Source: an uncultured Clostridia bacterium (GTDB lineage Bacteria; Bacillota; Clostridia; Christensenellales; UBA1242). From it: a stretch of DNA of 44,645 nucleotides. This document shows positions 6,768-14,696 of the stretch, in pieces. Location of the stretch: the NCBI GenBank assembly GCA_944380415.1, contig CALWHN010000005.1, positions 1 through 44,645 of the forward strand. Direction: 5' to 3'. Each line of letters starts with the position of its first letter. The stretch's first letter is position 1. Under the pieces are notes generated by a model, which saw only the letters and a list, made by a program, of their open reading frames with translations, did no database searches and was not told the origin of the DNA. Both the position numbers and the translations under genes were made by a program.

Positions 6768-8048
6768 ATGTTTTTAGATGTTGCAAAAATTAAAATTCAA
6801 GCTGGTTGCGGCGGAGACGGCGCCGTTTCATTCCACAGAACAAAGTTAACCATGAACGGCGGGCCGGACGGCGGAAACGGAGGAAAGGGCGGCGATGTTT
6901 ATTTTGTTGCAAAAAACGATTTAAACACCCTCTATTCCTTTAAATTTAAAACGAAGTTTAAGGCAGAGGATGGCGAGCGAGGCGGAAAACAACTTTGTAC
7001 GGGAAAAGATGGAGAAGACCTTTACATTTCTGTTCCGTGCGGAACCGTTGTTAAAGATTTTGAAAGCGGAAAAGTTTTGGCAGATTTAACAGAGGAAAAC
7101 AAACCCGTTAAAGTTTTGCGCGGCGGAGGCGGCGGAAGGGGAAACAATTTCTATGCAACGCCAACGCGCCAGGCCCCACACTTTGCCCAAACGGGCGAGA
7201 AAACAAAGATGTTTGAAGTTGTTTTGGAGTTAAAGACAATTGCAGATGTTGGGCTTGTTGGCTATCCAAATGTTGGAAAGAGCACTCTTCTTTCAACAAT
7301 TTCAAATGCGCGTCCAAAGATTGCAAACTATCATTTTACAACTTTAACTCCAAATTTGGGCGTTGTCAGTTATTACGACAATTCCTTTGTTGTCGCGGAC
7401 ATTCCAGGGCTGATTGAAGGCGCAAGCGAAGGGGTTGGGCTTGGGCATGAGTTTTTAAAACACATTGAAAGGGTTAGGCTGATTGTCCACATGATTGACA
7501 TCTCTGGCTTCGAAGGGCGAGAGCCATATCAAGATTATTTAAATATAAATTCAGAATTAAAAAAATATGACGAAAAATTGTCAAAATTGCCTCAAATTAT
7601 TGCGCTTACTAAAATTGACCTTTTAACAGAAGAAAAATTAAAGGAAAATGTCAGCGAATTTAAAGAAAAATTGGGAAAAAATTTCAAGGGAGAAATTGTT
7701 TTAATTTCTTCAATAACACAAAAAGGCCTTGAAGAGCTAAAGGGGAAAATTTGGGAAACTCTTCAAAAAATTCCAAAGGAAAAGAAGGAGCAAGTTGAAA
7801 CCTTTGTAATTGATGAAAGAGATAAAACTTCGCTTGAAATAACAAGGGAGGAAGACGGAGCATTTCGCGTTTCTGGCGGCCTTATAGACAACATGATTAG
7901 GGGAATTGTTCTAAGCGACATGGAATCCTTTGCCTACTTCCAAAGAAGGCTTGAACAGGACGGAATTTTAGAAAAACTTAGAGAAAACGGCGCAAAAGAC
8001 GGAGACACAATTAGAATTAAAGACGTTGAATTTATTTTTACTGATTAA
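6768..8048 (+). CDS. obgE: GTPase ObgE/CgtA
   Basis: A 426-residue ribosome-associated GTPase involved in late 50S assembly and stress control. Residues 1-158 form the glycine-rich Obg fold (many GGxGG runs). The G domain follows with G1 GYPNVGKST (165-173), G3 DIPGLIEGAS and G4 TKID. The C-terminal 80 residues match the OCT domain found in Gram-positive Obg proteins. The ATG lies 7 bp after nth with only a weak GGTGA-like site, so expression likely depends on read-through from nth. A bidirectional hairpin terminator follows about 70 bp downstream. Confidence 0.96.
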   Translation: MFLDVAKIKIQAGCGGDGAVSFHRTKLTMNGGPDGGNGGKGGDVYFVAKNDLNTLYSFKFKTKFKAEDGERGGKQLCTGKDGEDLYISVPCGTVVKDFESGKVLADLTEENKPVKVLRGGGGGRGNNFYATPTRQAPHFAQTGEKTKMFEVVLELKTIADVGLVGYPNVGKSTLLSTISNARPKIANYHFTTLTPNLGVVSYYDNSFVVADIPGLIEGASEGVGLGHEFLKHIERVRLIVHMIDISGFEGREPYQDYLNINSELKKYDEKLSKLPQIIALTKIDLLTEEKLKENVSEFKEKLGKNFKGEIVLISSITQKGLEELKGKIWETLQKIPKEKKEQVETFVIDERDKTSLEITREEDGAFRVSGGLIDNMIRGIVLSDMESFAYFQRRLEQDGILEKLRENGAKDGDTIRIKDVEFIFTD

Positions 8049-8118
8049 TAAAAATAATTATTTAATAAAAATTTTTAAATATTGTTTAAAATTTAATTAA
8101 AAAATTAGTAAAAAAAAC

Positions 8119-8150
8119 AAAAAATTGCAACAATTTATTGCAATTTTTTT
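8119..8150. terminator. bidirectional terminator between obgE and the convergent deacetylase
   Basis: Arms 8119-8130 and 8138-8149 are complementary (core AATTGCAA/TTGCAATT), flanked by A on the left and T on the right, so either strand gives a stem plus U-tract. Confidence 0.75.
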
Positions 8151-9264
8151 AAATTTCTTTATTTGGCCTAAATTCATAGTCATAAATGTCTTCAACTTCA
8201 AAAAGTCTTGAAAGGCTGTCTTTTTGCGTTCTAAGCGTGTAGCCATCAATTGGGGTTCTGTCCATAAAAAGTGTCTTTGTTGAGTTTTTTGAATAGGGGA
8301 GATAGGAGAAAAATGGAGCCACGCCAACGCCGCAGAAAAGTTTAAACCCGCTGTCTAAAAGCATTTGGTGTTTTGTCGTCGGCGTCCCATCTTCGTTTGT
8401 AAGTTCCCATTCTCCGTATGGATAGACATATATGCTTGTTTGGCCAATTATTGGTTCAACCTGTGATTTCCAGTTTTCAAGCTCTTCCTTAAACTTCTCG
8501 TCGGAGATTTTTGTCATGTGGTAGTGGCCAAAGGAATGGCAGGCAAAGTTCCAACCCTTTTCTAAAAGCTTTTCAACAACAATTTTTGCGCTGTTGATTT
8601 CCTGAATTCGGTTTTCCGTGTTTTTAAGGCTTGTTCTATATCCCAAAATTCCGTCAAAGCCAGTTAAACAGATTGTTGCCTTTGCGCCATCAATTGAAAA
8701 ATCTGGGTGTTTTTCAACAAAATCTTCCAAGATTGGAATAAATTCATTGTCATATGAAATTTCAACGCTTGGCTTTGTTGACCATGTTATTTCGGTTTGA
8801 GAGGCAAGTTTCCCATTTTCGTCAACAATGATTTTGTCAACCATTCCGCTCTTCATTTTTCGCTGGTCGTAGGCGACGTCGTCAAAGCTTAAAACAAGCG
8901 GCTTTTTGCCCTCCGGAACCTCAAGCGTTGCTTTAACAATTTTTCCGTCCTTTTCTTCAAAGAGTTTGTTGATGTCAATTAGCGCATAATTATTTTCATA
9001 AAGTTCTCTTAAAAGCGCTTTAAACTCGTTTGGAGTTATGCAGTCGCGGTCATAGTCGCTTTGCATTGGGTTTTCTTCTGAAAGGGCAAGCGCCGGATAG
9101 GCTAAAAGGCAATGTGTGAAAAGGTGTTCAACTTGGCCGGTGTAGAGAACTTTATTTGAAGAAATTGAGGTTGGGCTGCTTGGAGAGGTTGAGTAGGTTA
9201 GCGGAAGCGCGAAAGCAATTCCAACAATAGAAAAAAAACATATTAAAACTATAAATTTCTTCAT
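8149..9264 (-). CDS. exported polysaccharide deacetylase-like protein (NodB/CE4)
   Basis: A 371-residue secreted or membrane-anchored protein. An N-terminal hydrophobic segment (about 4-20) with two lysines ahead of it is a signal peptide. The CE4 motifs are visible: LSFDD with Asp128 and Asp129, the metal-binding CHSFGHYH (H-x3-H) and YPYGEW. CE4 enzymes remove N- or O-acetyl groups from cell-wall or surface polysaccharide; the substrate is not evident. A segment of about 60 residues inserted after FDD makes it longer than typical. No ribosome site is seen; a CATACT -10 ends 6 nt before the ATG, so a leaderless message is likely. Confidence 0.85.
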   Translation of the reverse strand: MKKFIVLICFFSIVGIAFALPLTYSTSPSSPTSISSNKVLYTGQVEHLFTHCLLAYPALALSEENPMQSDYDRDCITPNEFKALLRELYENNYALIDINKLFEEKDGKIVKATLEVPEGKKPLVLSFDDVAYDQRKMKSGMVDKIIVDENGKLASQTEITWSTKPSVEISYDNEFIPILEDFVEKHPDFSIDGAKATICLTGFDGILGYRTSLKNTENRIQEINSAKIVVEKLLEKGWNFACHSFGHYHMTKISDEKFKEELENWKSQVEPIIGQTSIYVYPYGEWELTNEDGTPTTKHQMLLDSGFKLFCGVGVAPFFSYLPYSKNSTKTLFMDRTPIDGYTLRTQKDSLSRLFEVEDIYDYEFRPNKEI

Positions 9265-9270
9265 AATTTT

Positions 9271-9300
9271 AGTATGTTTTCTTTTGATGATTTAATTCAA
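9271..9300 (-). promoter_or_regulatory. promoter of the 8149-9264 gene, leaderless
   Basis: Minus strand: -35 TTGAAT (9295-9300), 18-bp spacer, -10 CATACT (9271-9276), then 6 nt to the ATG at 9264. Confidence 0.55.
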
Positions 9301-9303
9301 AAG

Positions 9304-10875
9304 TTATTGCTGTTGTCCTTCGTTGTTCTTTGCAATTGCATCGCTTGTTGCCTGTTTTAAAACATCTTTGCTAATGTTGCCAAGGCGAACTTTCATTGCG
9401 TCCTCTTCGTTCATTCCGTCCCTGTAGGCGCCAAGAATTAAGTTTTCAACCTTCCTTGTTTTTAATGTTCCGCTTTTATATTCTTTTGTTGCAAAGTCTT
9501 TAACTTTTCCAACTGCGCTGTAAACTGCGGCCTCATATGAGTTGTTTAGATATTTTTGGAAGGATTCTGAACCCAAAAGTTTTCTTCTTGATCTTGGGTT
9601 AACTTCGCCCATATATTGCTTTGGATTTAGTCCAACAGCATAGACAGGAATTGATTGCTCGGTGTCTCTCTTTTCCTTTTGTCCGCCAACAAACAACTTG
9701 TCTCTTAAAATTCCTGGAGCATAGCTTTCAATTTTCTTTAAAATTGTTTCAAGCCTAATTCTTCCGCCGCTAGCAGCTGCAGCAGCAAGAGTAGCTCTTG
9801 CTCTTGGAAGGGCAGAGCCGCTTTCCGAAAGCGCTTCCATGCTTGCCGCCTCTCTAGCAGGCGCTTCGCTTGCATAGACTGGGCTAAGGCCAAAGGTCTT
9901 TTTCAAATTGTTTGCAAGGCCCAAAACAATTTCCGATTGTAATGGAAGAGCGGCTTTTTCAACTTTAAGTTCAAAGCCCAAGTTTTCCAAGTTTTCAATT
10001 GTTTTAAGTTTGAACTCTTTTAAAGCTTGATCGTCAAAAGATTTGCCAAACAATGAATCAATCGCTTCCTTAACAGCAGAAGAAATTTTGCTTACACAGT
10101 CCCTTCTTTGGCCGTTTAAAAGACCAAGCGCTGTAAAGAAATCCAGTTTCAATGCTTCGTCTATTTGATAGGCAAATTTTGCCTCTCCAAGGTCAAAAGA
10201 GCGGGAGAGGCCAATTGTTGCCAATTTTATTGCAACAATTCGTTCCTCGTTTGTTAAATTAGCGTCTTTTAAAAGTTTTTGAGCCGCAACATTGCATGCA
10301 ATTGCAAACGCCTCAAAGTCGTTTGAATTTATGTTTAGGTTAATTTGAAGGGAATCACTTTTCTTAAGTGGATTTCTGGAAATTTTGTAGTTTGTTTGAC
10401 CATATGTTTCGCTTACGGAAACCTTTATTCCAAAAAGGTCGTTAAAAAAGCCCCAAATTTTTCCAATTCTGTCAATATTTTGCCCAGGTAGGCCAACCCT
10501 TTCTTTTCCTGAAAAGTTTATTCTTAGAGGAACAATCATCTCTGAGTAGAATTTTTTGTTTGGCGATGGTGCAAGAGCATAACTTGTGTATTCGCCATTT
10601 GCAGAATATGGCTGGATTCCCTCTAAAACATTTCCGTGCCAGTTTCCAGAAATTTTTTCCCACTCTGACTTTGACCTTAAATCGCCAAGTGTTTCTGGAT
10701 TTGCAGTGCTTTGTGCGAACTGAATTAATTCTAAAACGGTTTTTTCATCTGGATTGTAAAAAAATTCGCCAATAGAATCATTGCCGTGGTTGTATGCGGT
10801 TTCAATGTCCTGTTTTGTTCTCTCTGAAAAATCATGTTTACTGAAAAGTTCTTTCAAGCTTTCTTTGCTTACCAT
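9304..10875 (-). CDS. hypothetical protein, 523 residues
   Basis: I do not recognise this protein. It has no signal peptide or membrane helix and looks cytoplasmic. A central Ala/Ser-rich stretch (around residues 335-365) looks like a flexible linker between an N-terminal domain and a helical, Lys/Glu-rich C-terminal domain; the end is QQQ. The start at 10875 is fixed by a GGAGG site 6 nt upstream (AAATGGAGG); six in-frame codons before it are not needed. No terminator lies between it and the convergent or downstream genes; the deacetylase starts 40 bp further on under its own promoter. Probably a lineage-specific protein. Confidence 0.7.
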   Translation of the reverse strand: MVSKESLKELFSKHDFSERTKQDIETAYNHGNDSIGEFFYNPDEKTVLELIQFAQSTANPETLGDLRSKSEWEKISGNWHGNVLEGIQPYSANGEYTSYALAPSPNKKFYSEMIVPLRINFSGKERVGLPGQNIDRIGKIWGFFNDLFGIKVSVSETYGQTNYKISRNPLKKSDSLQINLNINSNDFEAFAIACNVAAQKLLKDANLTNEERIVAIKLATIGLSRSFDLGEAKFAYQIDEALKLDFFTALGLLNGQRRDCVSKISSAVKEAIDSLFGKSFDDQALKEFKLKTIENLENLGFELKVEKAALPLQSEIVLGLANNLKKTFGLSPVYASEAPAREAASMEALSESGSALPRARATLAAAAASGGRIRLETILKKIESYAPGILRDKLFVGGQKEKRDTEQSIPVYAVGLNPKQYMGEVNPRSRRKLLGSESFQKYLNNSYEAAVYSAVGKVKDFATKEYKSGTLKTRKVENLILGAYRDGMNEEDAMKVRLGNISKDVLKQATSDAIAKNNEGQQQ

Positions 10876-10963
10876 AAAAACCTCCATTTTCATTAAAATA
10901 TTACCATAAAACCTTTAACTTTGCAATAGGCAAAACAAAAAAATTTGGCAATTTTAGCCAAAT

Positions 10964-11755
10964 TTATCTTTCAAGAAAGTAATTAACAGAATCGCAAACA
11001 AATTTTTCTTGAATTTTTGTAAATTTTTCCGTTCTCCAAACCCATTTTTCGTCTTTTGAAAGTGGGTGTTTGTCCGAACAGAAAAAGGCTGCGTAGTGTT
11101 TTACTCCAAGGAATTTGCAAGTTGCCAAAAAGCCAGCCCCCTCCATCTCAACTCCAACAAGCCCTTTTTTTCTCCAGCTTTCTTCCTTTTCAAAGGTTTG
11201 TCTAAAAACTGCAACAGATGTGACCATATTGTCATGTGTGCAATTGTGGCCTTTGCTAATAAAATATTCTTCCATATCCGAGTAAATGTCTGGACACGGG
11301 TTTTCAATATATTCTTTCGCCTCGCCATAGTGAAAGGAAACTCCGTCTTCCGCATAGACTCTGTTTGGGAAAGTTACATCTCCAATTTGAATGTCCTTCG
11401 AAAAGCCGCCAATCATTCCATAGAGCATGAACTCTTCAACTCCAAGCGCGCGAAGAGTTTCAACAACATCTGCCGTTTGAGGCGCGCCATATCCGCCATG
11501 GAGAAAACAAACGGTTGGATTGTCTTCAATTACAACAACTTCCGAACGGGTTATGAAGCCTGGGAGTTTTTCCATTATCGTTTTTGTTTTGAAATATTTT
11601 TTAATTATTCCCATTGCCTTTCCCATGCAGAACAAAACCGCTCGCTTTGGAACAAGGCTTTCGTCAACATTCTCTCTGTGGCTGCTTTTTGAATGTTCCT
11701 TTGCGTCGAAAACGCTTTTTGATTTGTCTTCTGGATTGAACCATTTAATCTCCAT
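10964..11755 (-). CDS. nucleoside phosphorylase (PNP/UDP family)
   Basis: A 263-residue enzyme of the PNP_UDP_1 fold, which splits nucleosides with phosphate into base and ribose 1-phosphate for salvage. Family marks are the phosphate and sugar region around YGMIGGFS, the conserved GVEMEGAGFLATCK near residue 200 in which the EME glutamate contacts the ribose, and SDKHP near the base site. This pattern is nearest to uridine/purine phosphorylases, but which base is used cannot be read. The N-terminal 35 residues are longer and more charged than usual. AAGGAG lies 7 nt before the ATG and an extended -10 lies further upstream. Confidence 0.85.
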   Translation of the reverse strand: MEIKWFNPEDKSKSVFDAKEHSKSSHRENVDESLVPKRAVLFCMGKAMGIIKKYFKTKTIMEKLPGFITRSEVVVIEDNPTVCFLHGGYGAPQTADVVETLRALGVEEFMLYGMIGGFSKDIQIGDVTFPNRVYAEDGVSFHYGEAKEYIENPCPDIYSDMEEYFISKGHNCTHDNMVTSVAVFRQTFEKEESWRKKGLVGVEMEGAGFLATCKFLGVKHYAAFFCSDKHPLSKDEKWVWRTEKFTKIQEKFVCDSVNYFLER

Positions 11756-11787
11756 GCTAGCTCCTTAAAATAGGATAAATTTTTTCC

Positions 11788-11796
11788 ATTGTAACA
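11788..11796 (-). promoter_or_regulatory. extended -10 promoter of the phosphorylase gene
   Basis: Minus strand TG-T-TACAAT (core 11788-11793). It gives a leader of about 25 nt that includes the AAGGAG site, in contrast to the leaderless genes nearby. Confidence 0.55.
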
Positions 11797-11805
11797 TATA
11801 TATTG

Positions 11806-11836
11806 AAAAAAATCCATACTTAAATGGATTTTTTTT
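11806..11836. terminator. palindromic hairpin with A/T flanks
   Basis: Arms 11806-11817 and 11824-11835 pair perfectly (core ATCCAT/ATGGAT) with a 6-nt loop and a T-run, terminator-like on either strand. It lies between two divergent genes, so its role is unclear; it could insulate the phosphorylase promoter from polA-side transcription. Confidence 0.55.
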
Positions 11837-11890
11837 GAGTAATTTTGGCTAAATAGTGTCAAAGAAATTTAAAAAAACATAAATAACCCT

Positions 11891-12061
11891 ATGAAAGATT
11901 GCTCCCCAGAAAAACTTGCGCTAATTGCAACTCAAATTGCAATTGAGATTTCAAGGGGGAAAAATATTGATCAGCTCAACACAGTCAAATGTTTAATTAA
12001 CCAGGTTAGTTCTGTTATTTCAACAATCATTCTTCAAAGGATTAACAACAAATTAAATTAA
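11891..12061 (+). CDS. small DUF6774-like protein
   Basis: A 56-residue ORF, shorter than usual gene-calling limits: it opens MKDCSPEKLALIATQIAIE and closes with a helix ending IILQRINNK. The layout of an N-terminal Cys, two amphipathic helices, a short polar hinge and a final AxxR/LQR-type end resembles the DUF6774 family of Clostridia; function unknown. It has no ribosome site. A weak CATAAA lies 7 nt upstream, possibly a leaderless start. Its stop overlaps the polA stop tail to tail by about 3 bp. Recognition is from memory of the family pattern, so moderately sure only. Confidence 0.55.
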   Translation: MKDCSPEKLALIATQIAIEISRGKNIDQLNTVKCLINQVSSVISTIILQRINNKLN

Positions 12062-14577
12062 CATTCATAAAGGCTGCTTCCGCTTGAAACTTCAACAGGA
12101 AGGGGAACAGAAAGTGAAACAACGCCCTCCATCTCTTTCGAGAGTATTTTTGAGACCTCCGAAACTTCGTCCTTTGGACAGTCAACAACAAGCTCGTCAT
12201 GAATTTGAAGAACAAGTTTTGCTTTAAGATTTTTGTTTTTGATTTCTTTATAGACGTTTATCATTGCAAGTTTGATTATGTCAGAGGCTGTTCCTTGAAG
12301 CGGCATGTTTATTGCAACCCTTTCTCCAAACTTTCGAATTCCGCCGTTTGAAGAGGAGAGTTCGGGGATGTATCTAATTCTTCCAAAAAGAGTCTTTGCA
12401 TAGCCATTTTGCCTTGCAATTGCAATTGATTCGTTCATATATTCTTTAACGCGCGGGAACCGAGAAAAATATTTGTTCATATATTCAGTTGCGCGAATAA
12501 CACTTGTTCCAAGGTTTACAGAAAGGCCATATTCGCTTATTCCATAGATTATTCCAAAATTGACGGTTTTTGCAAGCCTTCTTTCATTTGGCGTAACCTC
12601 GCTTAGCGGAACGCCAAAGATTTCGGAGGCTGTCCTTGCGTGGATGTCCTCGTTTCTCCTGTAGGCCTCAATCATCGTTGAATCCTGGCTGTAATGAGCC
12701 ATAAGCCTAAGTTCAATTTGGTTATAGTCCGCAGAAACCATCTGACCACCAGGAAAGCGGGAGATAAAAAGCTTTCTAAGTTTTCGCCCCTCCTCATCGC
12801 GGATTGGAAGATTTTGAAGGTTTGGCTCACTTGAGGAAAGGCGGCCGGTTGAGGTTAGTGTTTGGTTGAAGATTGTTTTTATGTAGCCGTCGTTTTGTTT
12901 TGAAAATTGGCAGAAGGCCTCAACATAGGTTGAGAGAAGCTTTTGAATTTTTCGATAGCGAAGAATTTGAGGAACAATTTCGTGCTGGTCTTCAATTTGT
13001 TGAAGAACCTCAACGTTTGTTGAAAGCTTTGTGTTTCGCCTTGCCTTTAGTCCAAGTTTTCCAAACAAAATTGCGGACAGTTGCTTTGGCGAGTTGATGT
13101 TGAAATTTTCGCCCGCAAGCTCGATAACTTTTTTAACAATTTCGTCAAGTTCAACTTCAAGCGAGGATTTTAACCTTAAAAGCTCCTCCTGGTCAATCAA
13201 AAGCCCGTCGTTTTCCATTGAGAAGAGAACGTCAACAAGCGGAAGTTCAATTTTTTGATAGAGCAAGTCAAGGCCAAGCTCTTCCATCTTTTGCCTAAGG
13301 CTTTTTTCCATGAAGAAATAGTAGGTTGGTTCATCTGCGGCGTCCTTGGCGTTTTGCCCAAGAAGATATCTTGCAATTACAATGTCAAAAACTTCGCCAA
13401 AAATTTGAACATTAAATTTATCTAAAATGTGTTTTTTCTCTTTTAAACCAAAGCAGATCTTTTTGATTGACGAATTTTCAAAAACTTCTTTTAACCCGCC
13501 GAGCGCAGCTTCAATTGAAAGCCCGCTTTCAAACATTGAAATTTCGCTTTCAAAGGTGTAGAGAATGTTTGGGGTGCAGGCGATTTTTAATTTGTCTGAA
13601 AAATCGAAGGCAAATTTTCCCTCGGCTTTTATATAGCCAACAATTTTATCGAGCATCTCTTTTGAAGAAACTTTTATCGTTTCAAACGGAAGAGCTTCTT
13701 CTTTTGCAAGAGAGGAGGCGTTTTCATCAAAGATGTCCGTTCTTCTTATCAGGCTTTTAAACTCATAGTTTTTAAAAAATTCATATGTTTCTTTTGAATA
13801 AGGGAATTGATAGGTCAAATCCTCAAGTTTAAACGAAAGAGGAACATCTCGATTGATTGAGGCAAGCTGGCGCGAAAGATAGGCAAGGTCGCGCCCGTTT
13901 AAAAGTTTTGTTCTTAATTTTTCGTTAATTTTATCCAAATTTTGATAAATGTTATCTAAATTTCCAAACTTTAAAAGAAGCTCTGTTGCACCCTTTTCTC
14001 CAATTCCCACAACTCCGGGAATGTTGTCCGAACTGTCGCCCCTAAGCGCTTTGTAGTCGACAATTTGGTTTGGCAAAAGACTCATTTTATCCTTTAAATT
14101 TTGGGAAGTTACAACGTCAATTTCGCTAACACCGCGCTTTGGAAACCAAATTATAGTTTGATCGTCTAAAAGTTGGAACAAATCTCTGTCGCCCGAGAGC
14201 AAAACTTTTTCAACGCCCTCTGTTTTTGAAAGCGTTCCAATTATGTCGTCCGCTTCAATGTCCTTCTTTTCAAAATATTTTATCTTCATTGTGTCCAAAA
14301 GGCTTTTTAAAATTGGCATTTGGCTTGCAAGCTCACTTGGCATTGGTTTTCGCTTTGCTTTATAGTCTGCATAGAGCGCATTTCTAAAAGTTTTTTTGCC
14401 AATGTCGAAAGCAACGGCGATGTATTTTGGTTTAAGGTCAACAATCGCTTTTGTTAGCGAATTTACAAAGCCATAGACAGCGTTTGAATATTCACCTCTG
14501 CTGTTTGAGAGGAGAGGAAGGGCGTAGAACGCGCGATTTGCAATGCTGTTTCCGTCAATGATTAAAAATTTTTCCAT
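12058..14577 (-). CDS. polA: DNA polymerase I
   Basis: An 839-residue repair and gap-filling polymerase. Residues 1-290 form the 5'-3' exonuclease (DGNSIANRAFYA at the start, then the acidic cluster with GDRDLFQL and the helix-hairpin-helix VVGIGEKGA). Residues about 300-450 align with the 3'-5' exonuclease, but the D-x-E motif is lost (FAFDFSD), so proofreading is probably absent, as in several Gram-positive PolA proteins. The polymerase domain shows SADYNQIELRL, the O-helix RRLAKTVNFGIIYG and HDELVVD. No ribosome site precedes the ATG; a perfect extended -10 ends 6 nt upstream, predicting a leaderless mRNA. Confidence 0.96.
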   Translation of the reverse strand: MEKFLIIDGNSIANRAFYALPLLSNSRGEYSNAVYGFVNSLTKAIVDLKPKYIAVAFDIGKKTFRNALYADYKAKRKPMPSELASQMPILKSLLDTMKIKYFEKKDIEADDIIGTLSKTEGVEKVLLSGDRDLFQLLDDQTIIWFPKRGVSEIDVVTSQNLKDKMSLLPNQIVDYKALRGDSSDNIPGVVGIGEKGATELLLKFGNLDNIYQNLDKINEKLRTKLLNGRDLAYLSRQLASINRDVPLSFKLEDLTYQFPYSKETYEFFKNYEFKSLIRRTDIFDENASSLAKEEALPFETIKVSSKEMLDKIVGYIKAEGKFAFDFSDKLKIACTPNILYTFESEISMFESGLSIEAALGGLKEVFENSSIKKICFGLKEKKHILDKFNVQIFGEVFDIVIARYLLGQNAKDAADEPTYYFFMEKSLRQKMEELGLDLLYQKIELPLVDVLFSMENDGLLIDQEELLRLKSSLEVELDEIVKKVIELAGENFNINSPKQLSAILFGKLGLKARRNTKLSTNVEVLQQIEDQHEIVPQILRYRKIQKLLSTYVEAFCQFSKQNDGYIKTIFNQTLTSTGRLSSSEPNLQNLPIRDEEGRKLRKLFISRFPGGQMVSADYNQIELRLMAHYSQDSTMIEAYRRNEDIHARTASEIFGVPLSEVTPNERRLAKTVNFGIIYGISEYGLSVNLGTSVIRATEYMNKYFSRFPRVKEYMNESIAIARQNGYAKTLFGRIRYIPELSSSNGGIRKFGERVAINMPLQGTASDIIKLAMINVYKEIKNKNLKAKLVLQIHDELVVDCPKDEVSEVSKILSKEMEGVVSLSVPLPVEVSSGSSLYEC

Positions 14578-14583
14578 GAAAAT

Positions 14584-14592
14584 ATTATACCA
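14584..14592 (-). promoter_or_regulatory. extended -10 promoter of polA, leaderless
   Basis: Minus strand TG-G-TATAAT (core 14584-14589), exactly 6 nt before the ATG at 14577. No -35 match is obvious. Confidence 0.75.
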
Positions 14593-14638
14593 AAACTTAA
14601 AAGTTTTTCATAACAAAATTGGTTTTTCTGCTATTTGT

Positions 14639-14667
14639 TTGACAACGTGGCAAATTAATGCTATGTT
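14639..14667 (+). promoter_or_regulatory. promoter of glnS
   Basis: -35 TTGACA (14639-14644), 17-bp spacer, -10 TATGTT (14662-14667). It leaves a leader of about 23 nt that holds an AAGAGG site. Confidence 0.75.
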
Positions 14668-14696
14668 AAATCTATACATTTTTAAGAGGCAGAATT

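Noticed and set aside
11066-11692. Open frame of 208 codons on the plus strand
   Set aside because: Complementary to the nucleoside phosphorylase, whose conserved motifs are clear; no initiation signals.
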